A DNA stretch of 64,000 bases, from positions 1,550,001 through 1,614,000 of the forward strand of contig JACTVC010000001.1 in NCBI GenBank assembly GCA_018417955.1, read 5' to 3'. Numbering within the stretch: position 1 is the stretch's first letter; each line of letters begins with the position of its first letter. Positions 42,364 through 53,162 of this stretch are shown one piece after another. This DNA is from Laccaria trichodermophora (Eukaryota > Basidiomycota > Agaricomycetes > Agaricales > Hydnangiaceae). The position numbers and the translations under genes are program-made. The notes under the pieces were generated by a model, which did not search any database, had not been told where the DNA came from, and saw only the letters and a list, made by a program, of their open reading frames with translations.

Positions 42364-44588
42364 AAGTTTTGAACCATCTTTTCAGAATTTCATAAATGCA
42401 ACACATGTCTTTAGTTACCACCCATTATGATGCACCTTTTGCCTTATTGTTCTAAAAAACACCATTTAAAGAAAAAGGAGTCAGGATGGTAAAGTCCACC
42501 AGCTTTTTCTGTTTTTAAGCTTCCACAGATGCCCTAGGTCTTTGATCTCTCTGCAGATAAAGACCACCTTGTGTATGCTGCATCCAAGCTGACTGATTGA
42601 GGTTGTGGTCCTGGTAAGTGCCAGATTGTTGAGTCAGTTAGTGGATTTTACATATAGCCCTGTTAAATCTTACTTACTCTGCCTTTCTTTTAGACGACTT
42701 CGAAGTGCTTACATTCTCTTGAAGTGCAAGATATTGATGTTTCCACACACCAGCATCCACATTGTCCTCAGGACCATCAGAGCCTGGTGCATGAGGATCA
42801 CTGGTAGGAGATAATGGGTGAGGCAGTGAGGGAGAATCAGGAAGCACAAAGGAAGGAGGCATGGGCACTGAATGTGGGGGGCTGACCAACATGAGGTATG
42901 GTGCTCATTTTATATGATTACACTGGATTTGATGTAGGCCGGTTTACTCACAGAATCAATGTTCAGCAGTTAATACTCTATATTGGCTGCAGCAAGGCAC
43001 TGCTCCACTGCACTAGCCAGTTCCAAGGTCACTGACACAACAACAATGGCTCCACTTGTAGGTGTGCCTCATGACAGAACTAGCTCAAGTGCCAATGATG
43101 TTATATGCAGCTGCATCCATATATCCATATTTGTATTACCCTTATTGCCAATGGTGAAACACCCTTGAAGTCACCCAAAGCTATGAATTGCCAGCATTTT
43201 TTTGCTATCATTAATTTTATTCTCAGCATTCTTTATATTTGCATGCAAGCATTGTCCAGACAGATTCAGTGCCGTGTCTGTTGGGGGTCTCAGGCAGCAC
43301 CAGAGGAAATGTCAAGCCTTTCTGAAGCATGAAGAAGATGCAAACAAATGCTGAAAAACAATTGCCACATCAAGCAAGGTTAAACAAGCGAAACTCAAAG
43401 ATCGCAAGATGTGCTTAGGCTCTGCAGCTCCAGTAGTAAGCCTTTCATGATATTCAATAAATATCATGGCTAATTGGTTTGGTTAGGAAGGGACTGTTGC
43501 CAGAGCAAGTACAATTTGTCAAGAAAACACTATATCCCCTGACTTGGAGCATCAGCCTGGTGATGGATCAAGATTTTGGTGTCTTTGAACCTTTGCCACC
43601 CTTGTTTCCTTTGCCTGTCTCAACATCCCCACCACGATCACCCCCTTTACAGTCTCCCCTTCCTCAAATTACAGAAGCAGGTTGACCAAGGCAGAATTAT
43701 TGGCTGCCTGCCTGCTATGAGGATGTAAATCCTGAGCCACTGCAGCTGCTCAACCCCAGTGAAAAACGCCTCAAGCTGGATAGTGTGGAATCTAGTGTAC
43801 TTGAGCAGTTCCCATGAAATCAAGTGATAACCAAAAGTTTCAAGAGTCTTTGCCAAACCCTGAGTTCTTGGTGGTCTTCAGCTTGTCCAGAACAAGGGTG
43901 TGGAAAGCTGACAAATTAAGGGTACTTCAGTAAATTTCATGAAGTTCAACCTCTTTCTCCAGTGCCATGTACTTGTCCGTATCTTGTTCTCTCCCTCCAT
44001 TCCCTTCCTTCCACAACATCTAGTCCATGGTATCATCATTCTCTACAACTCATTGAACATATGCTATTCTTCTGTATATCGCTTCATTAGAATATGCTCA
44101 CCATTTTGTCAGTCAGGAGGTGCTCTGCTGCACCTTACCTACTAGTATGTTGTCAAGTTTGTCTCCTGTGCCACAGACTTATATTCATATTACAGGATGT
44201 TCCTTCTCAATATTCAAGGTGAAGCACAAATTTTAGCATGGATAGACCATTTCACCTTGGTGGCTTATGGAAAAGAGGTATGTCGATTATAAAGTCTCTC
44301 CTGCTTTCATAATGCAGTCTAACTATGAATTTACAATTCAGCTTCAGGGTTTACAGTCGCTTTGTGAAGCTGGGAAGCTCGTGGAATCTTTACCCATGTG
44401 TAGGCATGTACATAGTAACATACCATTCAGTACTCGTAGTAAAATGAATCAATTTCGAGGTTTCTTCCTAATATGATTATGGACTGATGAGACACAAGAC
44501 TGCTCTATCTTGCTTGAAATACAAGCCATGCAATGTCACCTGGTAGAGCAAAATCAAGTGAATTCTCAGATATGTCTCTTGGCATCAA
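42364..44588. other. AT-rich stretch after the GTPase, no intact gene
   Basis: About 2.2 kb. Several short frames (for example near 42674-42892 minus and 43479-43685 plus) are Pro/Ser-rich and lack domains. Base composition resembles the GTPase gene and the Plavaka fragment rather than the gene-dense flanks, which suggests transposon-derived filler, but no element is recognised. Confidence 0.45.
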
Positions 44589-45433
44589 TTGACTCCAGGG
44601 GACAGGATCCTGCTCGAGCCATTCTCATTTTTCGGGCGAGATCGAGTACTGTACCGTAGTCGATACCACTCAAGGCATTTCTCACTGGGGCTCAATGAGG
44701 AGGATGAGCAACCAATGGGAATGTTACCACGTGTGTGTTTGATTCGACTTCGAACTGCCACAAATTCATTTGGCTTACTGCAAGAAGATCTTTACCAGCC
44801 CTCCTTCAATCCTGACTCCTATGTTTCTGACAAGGATCTTCAAGTTCACCAAGTTGGAGGACCTGGCCCTGTTCCTAAGCCACCACCATCCCCAACTCCT
44901 GTCCACCGAAATGAATCAGTCAAAATGCTCATGAACTGGAAGGACTCAGTGCACCCACCAAGTCAGATGCTGAGGTCAATCGTCTTGTAAAGGATATCCT
45001 CCTTGACCCTGAATTCAAGCTTGAAGATTTGCAAGGCTTCAGCATAGCGAGGGAGAATCAACAGGGTGACGCTGCAGAGAAGAAAACTCCCTTCCTCAAC
45101 TCTTTTCAGACGGCCAACATTAACATCGAAGTTCCATCAGGTGTCAAAGGCATACCACCAGGCACATTCTCCGTTGCAGGGTTGCTCTATCGGAAATTGA
45201 CCACCGTTATCCAAGCCGCATTCTCATCACCCCTTGGTTCCCATTTCCATTTCTCCCCTTTCAAGTTATTTCACCGGTCTCCCAGTGGTGAAGAAGTATG
45301 GGTATTCTCTGAGGTCTATAACTTGGATGTTTACATTGAAGAACATGACAACATCCAACATGCTCCTCTCCCTCCTGATGAGCCAGATTGCAAGCTTGAG
45401 AAGGTCATAGCCGCCATCATGTTCTGGTCCAAC
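44589..45433 (+). mobile_element. Plavaka-type transposase fragment (N-terminal region)
   Basis: Two frames separated near 44990 match the region upstream of the catalytic domain in Plavaka (CMC/EnSpm-related) transposases of Agaricomycetes: ATNSFGLLQEDLYQPSFNP, then VNRLVKDILLDPEFKLEDLQ, KKTPFLNSFQTANINIEVPS, FSVAGLLYRKLTTVIQAAFS, GSHFHFSPFKLF, APLPPDEPDCKLEKVIAAIM and FWSNST. The expected continuation (HLANFG...) is missing: similarity stops at about 45433, where sequence matching the gluconokinase gene begins. No catalytic DDE residues remain. Non-autonomous remnant. Confidence 0.65.
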
Positions 45434-45508
45434 AGTACTTCTTCAACGCTGTACAGCTGATCACGACCCCCGTCTTCCCGCTCGTTTCATTGATCTTCTA
45501 CCCGACCT
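45434..45508 (-). pseudogene. Gluconokinase gene fragment fused to the Plavaka remnant
   Basis: About 75 bp matching 48738-48810 of the gluconokinase gene with roughly 60 identical positions, including acagctgatcacgaccccc and the following cgtcttccc. Same orientation as the source. It covers the part encoding VVISCSALKKYYREI. Direct junctions: Plavaka on the left, protease 5' end on the right. Confidence 0.8.
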
Positions 45509-45513
45509 GAAGT

Positions 45514-45833
45514 GTGGGAGGAAAAACATGGTGAGAAGGTGAAAATGGAGTTGTTGGAACGAACTTAGGCGAGGAGCCCTACGCCAGGAACCAAAACACG
45601 CCCGATTGAATACTCCATTCTGAAAGCGCCAAAGCCTGTAAGGCATTCCAGGATCTACTATTTATCATACGTATGCAAGCATCTAGCCAACGATTGATAT
45701 AAGTAATATTGTTAATAATGGTTGGATCATGAATCGACAATAGTCCATGAATAATTACTAATACAATGTCAGCAGCAATGAATCCATAACACCCTCACAT
45801 TTAATGTGTGCGAGGACATCGAGAATCTTGGAA
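45514..45833. repeat. Second inter-protease spacer with the surviving start-codon end of copy 2
   Basis: 45514-45530 (gaggaaaaacatggtg) resembles the start-codon context of copies 1 and 3 (gcagggaaaacatggtg). The rest aligns with the spacer at 33643-34033. This marks where the middle protease gene began before it was split. Confidence 0.7.
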
Positions 45834-47846
45834 TTACAGCAAGCACATGAGGACAGCCATCGTTGCCGTGGTCATCAAGACAGGCAATGTGATTCTGGCT
45901 GATGATCCGCCATCTGCAGTGAAACGAGATGTCAGAAATAGATAGACTGAGATTAGGAGGGAAAGTACTCTTGCCAAGACTTTTGTTTCCGGTGATTGTC
46001 GGTGAGGGCGTGCTACTGCTTCCAGAGCTAGTGGTTGTCGCTGAGAACGTACTGCCGTTTGGACCGCCTGGAAGGGGGGGAGTAAAGATGAGGTCACTGG
46101 AAAGGCCAGACTGCACTCTCTCTCACCTGATCCACCCGCCACACTAGAAAGTTGCGCGAACCCAATTGAAGGAGGATCAGCACGGAAGACAGAATACACG
46201 TTCTTCTGCAAGGCGACAAGGAGGGAAATTAGCATACGGTATGCCATTGGAAAGGAATCAACAAACCAAAAAGGTATCCCCAACAACCCAGTGATGACTC
46301 GAGCTAGAAGAAGTATTACTAGCGAGGTTGAGATCGACGATGGCTCCGACGCATCGCGTGCTTCCATCCGAAATCTGGCCAAGGTTTATGTCGGCCGCAC
46401 TTATCAGCCAAGCCTTGCCCCCGAAGGAAAGTGTCACTAGAACCGAGGTAGAGCACGCTGAACGTAGTAGGATTATAAAATTGAAAAACGAAGAAAGAAT
46501 TGTCACTGACGGAAAGTGAAGAATCCTGGGTAGCTCACAAAAGGGGCCGAGCCCGGAACGGCTGCCCAAATGGCATTGACATCAGCGGTTGGACCACCGA
46601 CAAGGGTAGTGCCAGTGTCAATGATCACTGGAGTGGCGTTGCCCGTCGCGATTTGAATGGGCCGTCCTTGCACGGTGATGGCTACACGGATCAAACGACG
46701 TTAGCTCAGTTTGGATGTTTTCTTATGACACTGACCAGACATGGTGAGAAGCCAAAAGGTTGGTGTACCAAAAATGAAAGTCAGATTGAGGAATTCGATA
46801 TCACCAGTATAGAGCGTCGAATTTGTTCCTCCAAGGGTAAACACACCTCCTGGTTCCTCATCCTTGGCATTCACATCATCCTGAAATCGAGTAAGATAGA
46901 AGGCCATCTCAGGGGCAGCCAGTTGACTTCCCAACGCCTGCCAAAATGGAGTCGAGTTCGTGACAGCAATGGCGGAAAACGCAAGACCCATGATTCCCGA
47001 TACTGAAAGACCAACTTGGGAAAAGGCTTCCGAGACGCGGTCAACGGTCACTGATCAACGTTAGAGGGTAAGCATTTGACAAATTGAACTCTTAGAGGGA
47101 GTGAACATGCAAAGTGTTTGGTTTTGAACGCTAAATTTGCCCATGGAGACCACATCTTGTGCTAGTGTTCCAGACACATTGCCCATTGTATAAGAGAACG
47201 TGACATTGGTATACGATGAAGTGATTGACGAGGATTTCGAGGGGTTGAATAACGGTGTCGTAGAATTGCATGTGTTGCACGATGTGTCTGCGACCCAAAG
47301 GTCGGATGATCCTGTGTCGAGGACGACATTGAATGACTGCGGTCTGTTGAACATAATATTTGAGTACTGATTCAATGTCATAGAAAGAAAAAAAGGTCAT
47401 GGCGCACTCCCAGCCCCACCCGCAGAACGAGGGTGAAAATATAATTTGATTTTTTTGGCGCCCAAGAGGGCTACTAGAGGCACCCGGGCCGGGTGCGCGC
47501 GACGTTATCAGATTGTTGACTCACGGTGTTCCTACGCTCACAGGTGCAACATAAACCGAATCTGATAGCTGGAAAGACGGTAAATTCGCTAAGATATATG
47601 GAAACGGAACAAGATTCTTACGAGGTTGATGGTCTGTATTGATTCAGAGCTCCCCCTCTTTCCGTGAGGCGAGAAGAAGCTCCCCGGTATGTTGTACTTG
47701 GCCTGCAAATGCTTCGCTGCAGAGGCATAATAGTTGATGTCACGATTACCTGAGAAGCGACGAGTGAGTGGAATGTGGATAGGGTCTGCGAGGGCTGCAG
47801 GAGAGAAGAATAGGAGGGCGAGTGCGAATTGAGGCAGGGAAAACAT
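45834..47846 (-). CDS. A1 aspartic protease, anchored (copy 3)
   Basis: Start at 47846 ([20 protein letters not shown]), a signal peptide; propeptide [18 protein letters not shown]. First catalytic motif [16 protein letters not shown], second [14 protein letters not shown] (about 46615). Also [49 protein letters not shown] and [20 protein letters not shown] Ser/Thr-rich stalk near 45970-46070 is followed by the hydrophobic end [17 protein letters not shown], suggesting GPI or membrane anchoring. Both aspartates are intact and the exon structure parallels copy 1, so it is probably functional. Confidence 0.87.
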
Positions 47847-47982
47847 GGTGGTGAAGGGGCAAGCCGTTGAGGTGAGTGAGAAGATGAGAGTGGAGTTATT
47901 GGAAAGAAAGGCGAGGAGGCCTCAAGGCCCCAAGCTCAGCGCTCAATCTTGAAGTCTGGCATGAACTTGGCATGAACCATGA

Positions 47983-48176
47983 CGGCGTTGTTTCCGCGAT
48001 TTGCATAGCTTCAAAAGTGTCGACGTTTCGCTTGGCCCACGTGTATGTGAGCAAACTCGCTACGTTTTCCTTCGCTTGCGGCGCCGTGGGCGCATCCCTC
48101 TGTGTCTCCACCAAGAAACTGAACAACTCTACAGACATCAGCGGAATTTACATTGCGTTGCGAGCAGGACAATACG
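47983..48176 (-). repeat. Dispersed repeat, copy A
   Basis: Matches 59474-59750 (shared: tgcatagcttca, acatcagcg/acatcagtg, ttgcgttgcga). On the minus strand both copies can be read as related peptides (MSVELFSFLVE against MSAELFSYLME), so the ancestor may have been coding. Family not recognised. Confidence 0.55.
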
Positions 48177-48429
48177 AACCAAAGGTGGCATTCGCAAGGC
48201 GTCTAGCATTCCAGTCTCCACGAATAAGCTGTTCACACAAGATGAAAAGGTAGAAGGTAAGCCTGTTTCTCTTCTGTTAGAGGGGAACGGGGCAGACCTT
48301 CTGGAAAGATGCTTGTGATGCTAGGTGTGGTTATAAAATACCTGTTGGCTATAAGATAGTCGTTATGGCTGATGATATAGATATTCAACAACCGACCTGT
48401 TGACGTGTCTTTTCTCGGCGAACTACAAT

Positions 48430-49166
48430 CTACAATTTAGAAACGCCAACTACATTCCTCAACGCCTCACTCGCCTGCCTAACCTGCTCCTCCGTACTAT
48501 CCTCCACAGAAACGACAACCACCCCGTCCTCGCCCTCCGGACTCTCTAAGGTCCCAAGCTGGCTGTCCAGCATTCCAGCTTTCATGAAGTGCCCTGGTCG
48601 TTTTTCCATACGTTCGAGGAGGATGGAGCGAGAGCCGTTGATGAATACGAAATAGGTGGATAGCGTATCGGCATTGGAAGTGGAGAGTTTGGGTTCCGAA
48701 GAAGAAGGAGATGGGTTCCCCCTCAGTATTTCCCGATAATACTTCTTCAGCGCCGAACAGCTGATCACGACCCCCGTCTTCCCACTCGTTTCCTCCATCT
48801 TCTGTTCGTCCTTCTTCTCCACCCCATTCTGCTTCTGCGCCGTCGTATCCTCTGCCGTCCTTCTAACCAAAGCCAACCACGGCTCCCGATCCGCGTCAGT
48901 TAACGGTGTCCCACTCGCCATCTTCTCGACATTGCTTTGTGGGTGCAGGTCGTCTCCTTCGACGTATGGGAACCCTAGCGATTTGGCAAGTGCGGACCCG
49001 AGTGTCGATTTCCCTGTGCCGCATACGCCCTATGTAGGTATGCAGTTGGTTCATTTGTTAGTTAGGGGTATGTAGCGAGTTGGGATAATGTGAAGTCTGA
49101 TCAAAAACGAACCATGACAACAATGAATATCCTCTGTGGGGTCCCATTCTCAGCGATTGGGCTCAT
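48430..49166 (-). CDS. Gluconokinase (GntK/Idn1-type)
   Basis: Phosphorylates gluconate to 6-phosphogluconate, feeding the pentose phosphate pathway; cytosolic. Exon 1 (49166-49113) gives MSPIAENGTPQRIFIVVM; exon 2 from 49029 gives GVCGTGKSTLGSALAKSLG (P-loop), EGDDLHPQSNVEKMASGTPL and DREPWLAL. The family-typical VVISCSALKKYYREIL is preceded by an acidic/basic insert (EKKDEQKMEETSGKTG), and a second low-complexity insert (PSPSSSEPKLSTSN) follows. YFVFINGSRSILLERMEKR, then HFMKAGMLDSQLGTLE complete the substrate site. About 75 bp of this gene are duplicated at 45434-45508. Confidence 0.92.
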
Positions 49167-49479
49167 TTTGAGCGGATATTATGGGAGAGAAGGAGGGTAA
49201 ATGAAGGGGCAAAACATTTTGAGCGTCGTGCTCATTTCTTGAGCGTTGTTGAGGTTCCGGCCCGATCTTCCGATCGGCCACTATCGCAACTTTTCCACGC
49301 CCGATTCCTCCGAACGATTCTACCAAGACCACCTATGCACGCGAAAAATTCACCCGCAAAGGCTCCGTTCGCAAGGCACGACGAAGAAACACAGGTATCT
49401 TGCAAGCTGAACGGTGTCCAGAAGACCTCCAAGTCCCTTGTCGTGAGTAGTTAGTGAGTAACCAACCCATCAGTAACCT

Positions 49480-50075
49480 CGCCGGCTCATGAGAAGCGGT
49501 CACAGTTGGCAAAACTGCACCTGAACGTTCAAGAGGTGTTTATGTGAGATATTCAATTGCGTGCTTATAAGCCTCTTCTGACTCTGCGAATCAGCTTAGG
49601 GCGGGTTTGACGCCGCTCAAATCGACAAGGAACTCATCTCCGCGAGGATGTGATGGAGCACTCTCATCCATTCATCGCAGACTCTGTATAACTCGCGTTC
49701 CATCACCTATGATCTTCTCTCACCATATCATACTCCAGTTTGGCTTTACCCAAACCGCCCACCGCCGTCGGGGCACCGGTTCTCTTTAACATCCGTCGTC
49801 GCCTAAGAGTACCAAAACTTATGTGCGCCGCGGCCAAGGAGGGGTCTATCATTAAATGGGACCACCTCTTACGGGCAAAAATGGCTCGACTTTCTACAAG
49901 GTCCGACCCAGTGCTGATGTCAAGAGAAAAGACAAGAAGGCATCGTCAGACGCTGATATCTTGATATCAAGGGTCATGCAAACGAGGTGCTTTCGTTGGC
50001 ACTTAGTGGGGATGGCATGGTGCGAGGAAGGATCGGAGGTTGGGAGTGTGGGATACGGAGAAAACTGAGTGGCTT
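49480..50075 (+). pseudogene. RRP9 (U3 snoRNP WD40 protein) pseudogene
   Basis: Pieces in shifting frames, in the right order: EKRSQLAKLHLN near 49490, FDAAQIDKELISAR near 49600-49640, SGHRFSLTSVVA near 49768, KEGSIIKWD near 49835, LTGKNGSTFYKVRPSADVKR near 49870, KDKKASSDAD, and GHANEVLSLALSGDGMV near 49970. These match the N-terminal part and first WD repeats of Rrp9/U3-55K. Several stops and shifts; ends about 50075. The intact parent is not in the window. Confidence 0.65.
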
Positions 50076-50093
50076 AAAGGCTTTTCTGAACAC

Positions 50094-50832
50094 TTGGGAC
50101 ATAAGAATACTAGATTGATGGTGTCTTCCTCTTTTTTTCTCGGCCTATAGTACTTGCGCTAACGCCTCCTCAGGATTTTTCTTTTCGGAAAGGAACCAAC
50201 CAACTTTAGTCCGGTTTCCTTGATCGTACGGTCAATATACGGTTTTACGTCCGTCATGGTTGCGTGGAAGCACTCTTTAGGCACCAAGCTCACGCATTCG
50301 GGCTGGATGCGCGTGGGGAGACTTGTGTCGCAGTAGGCGGCCGTTACAAAACTGCAAGATACTGGCAGACTGTTCGACGAAACATCTCGTATTTCGGGGT
50401 GGTGGTCGCAGTTGGGCGAGAGAGTTTTTAGAGGGTGGTCTGAGAGGTGACGACGAGGGTGATGATGACGATGAGCATGGCGTTGACCAAGTGTCGCGAT
50501 GAAAGGGAAATGACCGGGAAAATAATTTTCTCGAAGGATCCTCGAGTGTGTTACCATGATTGATCAGACGACAGTGGGTGTGTATTCTTTCTTCGTTGCT
50601 TAGTCGAGATCGCTGATGTCTTTTTGTTCAGGTCCACCTGTTTGTGGACAACTTTGAGATGAAAGACAAGCCCGTCTTCACCCAGGCTATCGCTCGTGGT
50701 TTCCACGAAACTCAGTCAAGTGCTGAAGGTCACATTCAAACACCACGATGGGTCACCGCGCTTGCGAGTCTGCGATATTCAAACTTTATAATGATATATT
50801 TCGAAATACACCTATCTTCCAATCTAACCTTC
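50094..50832. repeat. Left direct repeat flanking F-box copy 3 (truncated)
   Basis: About 739 bp aligning with 52372-53129. It stops at the left edge of the F-box insert. A minus-strand frame in it (50159-50557) ends in PYIDRTIKETGLKLVGSFPK and then RKILRRR, with a related but broken reading in the right copy; not recognised. Confidence 0.8.
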
Positions 50833-50921
50833 ACGCTGTCTATCGAAACTTATTGGCTTGAATCAGATAATATTGAATAAAAATCATTGAACCCAAATCT
50901 CTCCAAGGGGTGAAAAAAAGT

Positions 50922-52160
50922 CTAATGTGACGCCCCCCCTTGTATAGCAAAACTCGTCGAGAAATCAAACTTCACAGCTGCGTTCTCGTTCAACCAAGGA
51001 AACCTCTTTCGAACCATCCCCGCCTCCTTGTGTAACTCGCCGCTCTCAGAGTCCGGGTTTGCTGGACAAATAACATTAATTGAAACTGTGTGAAGTTGAG
51101 GAAAGCCACGAGATAATATGCTGTCCAACTGTCCCCATTCATTTCGAGCAGAAACCGATCCGCTGTGCCAGCTTCCATCCATTGAAATCTCAATGTCCAA
51201 AATTTCCAGAACATTGGGCAGAGGAAACCATTGGAGTTTCTCACACAGGCCTTGCAGAAGGTCTCCACCTAGTGACTGGTCTCTACACTGTCCCTTCAAG
51301 GTTTTCAGCATCGAAAAGTGGCTTAAGTCAGGCCATTGGGTAGTCCAAGATGGAAACGCAGCCTGCGCAATTCCTCTACATGCAAACGTCTCCAGACCGA
51401 TTGCTTCTTTGCAGATATCCTCTATGAGCTGTGTCTCCTTTTGATGATGACAACGGATGATTAGCGTCTTGAGTCCATCGAATCTGATCAATGGATGGCC
51501 ATCGCTGTCACGATAATGGACAAGTGCCAATGCAAACGCGTTAGAGGATTCTCCAATTTCAAATGAGCGCAGTTGGGGAATGTTCATGGGTTGTGGCAAA
51601 CATGCCAGTGACATCCCCGCATGATCGTTGGGCTCTGGCTTTCCAGAGTCCTCCACGTAGTTGATCGTCAAAGCAGAAAGATTGACGCAGGTTCGAAATA
51701 TTGTGACAGGAATAATGAAAGCCTCAATGGATAATTCTGTCAAGGAGGCGGAATGGATGCAATTCAGAATCGGCCGTTGAAGGGTGGCGTGGAGGGAGTT
51801 CCACGATGTTATGCTTCCGCGAATGGACAGCTTCTCCACGAACGGTGTTTGTGTAAGAGTTTGGATCTTTTCAGCTTCAGAGTTCTGTCTTCCGTTTAAA
51901 AGCCTGTGGTCAACGTCTAGCGCCAGCTTCCGAACATAATGTCCAATGCTTGGATTGGAACGAAGGAGTTGCGTAAACACATGTGAGATTGGTGAAGTAC
52001 TGAAGTTTACATATCGGAAAAGATGTTGGCGGCATAAGTGAAGAATTGTGTGAGATGTTCCGGAAATGCGCGTTAGAGCGATGATGTTGTCCTGGAGATG
52101 GTCAATTATCAATTCAATGATCTCTATTGGAAAGACGGGGGACTTGGAAAGGTGTTCCAT
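50922..52160 (-). CDS. F-box protein, single exon (copy 3 of 3)
   Basis: Intronless 412-residue frame: MEHLSKSPVFPIEIIELIID, HLQDNIIALTRISGTSHTIL, then the same LRR-like body as the copies at 20547-21809 and 27354-28583 (FDGLKTLIIR, FACRGI, SILSRGFPQLHTVSINV). Likely SCF substrate receptor. It lies in an insert of about 1.54 kb (50833-52371) between direct repeats, as copy 1 does. Confidence 0.87.
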   Translation of the reverse strand: MEHLSKSPVFPIEIIELIIDHLQDNIIALTRISGTSHTILHLCRQHLFRYVNFSTSPISHVFTQLLRSNPSIGHYVRKLALDVDHRLLNGRQNSEAEKIQTLTQTPFVEKLSIRGSITSWNSLHATLQRPILNCIHSASLTELSIEAFIIPVTIFRTCVNLSALTINYVEDSGKPEPNDHAGMSLACLPQPMNIPQLRSFEIGESSNAFALALVHYRDSDGHPLIRFDGLKTLIIRCHHQKETQLIEDICKEAIGLETFACRGIAQAAFPSWTTQWPDLSHFSMLKTLKGQCRDQSLGGDLLQGLCEKLQWFPLPNVLEILDIEISMDGSWHSGSVSARNEWGQLDSILSRGFPQLHTVSINVICPANPDSESGELHKEAGMVRKRFPWLNENAAVKFDFSTSFAIQGGASH

Positions 52161-52371
52161 GATGGTCAGTTCTAAGTTACTGATTGGTATTCACAGTGAT
52201 GCCCAACTAAAGCCATATACTAGACAAGGATCGACAGCATCACCACGTCTTCACCACTGTCTAATTTTGTACCATTTGGATTTTCTGGCGGACTTCGCAA
52301 TCTAACGTTTTTTTAAGATGATTTTTAGACGGAGAACGGACGCACTGACGAAATCGAGGTGGAATAGACAA

Positions 52372-53129
52372 GTTGGTCACATAAGGATACTATATCAGTG
52401 TGTTCCTCTTTTTTTCTCGGCCTAAAGTGCTTGCAACGTCTGCCTCCTCAGAATCTTGCTTGTCGGCAAGGAACTAACCAACTTGACTCTGATTCCTTTG
52501 ATCGTACGGTCAAAGTATACGATCCTACCCTGGGTTAAGTGCCACTCCTTGGGCACCGAGATCATGCATTGGGGCTCGATGCGCTTCGAGGGGAGACTTG
52601 TGTCACAATAGCCTTAGGAGGCCGTTACAAAACTGCAAGATACTCGGTGGTGGTGGAAGATTGTTGACGAACACAAGTCGTATTTCGGGGTGGTGGTCGC
52701 AGTCGGGTTGGCAGGGTGGTCTGAAAGGTGACGACGAAGGTGAGGATGAGGATGAGGATGGCGTTGGCCAAGTGTCGCGATCAAAGGGAAAAGAGCGGGA
52801 AAAGAACTACGTCGAGGGGGGCTTGAGTGTTACCATGGTGGATGAGACGACCTCATCAGGGGTGGTGACAGTGGGCGTGCATCCTTTCTTCGTTGCTTAG
52901 TCGAGGTCGCTCATGTCTTTTTGTTCAGGTCCATCTGTCTGTAGACAACTCTCAAAAAGAAGCCCGTCAAGCCCAGCCTTTCCATGAACTTGAAACTCAG
53001 TCCAGTACCGAAGGTCTCATTTAAACACCACGACGGGTCACCGCGCTTGCGAGTCCGTGATAATTCGGACATCATAGCGTTGGGTAATGTCCTATTTCGA
53101 AATACGCCCATCTTCCAATCTAACCTTCA
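52372..53129. repeat. Right direct repeat flanking F-box copy 3 (continues beyond)
   Basis: About 758 bp repeating 50094-50832 (shared: cgttacaaaactgcaagata, tcgtatttcggggtggtgg). After 53129 the sequence runs on without a partner on the left side. Confidence 0.8.
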
Positions 53130-53162
53130 ATTTTCAGGTTCATGGGACGGTGATGTGCGGTC

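Noticed and set aside
50159..50557. Open frame in the left F-box repeat as a gene
   Set aside because: The homologous stretch in the right repeat is not open and no family is recognised.
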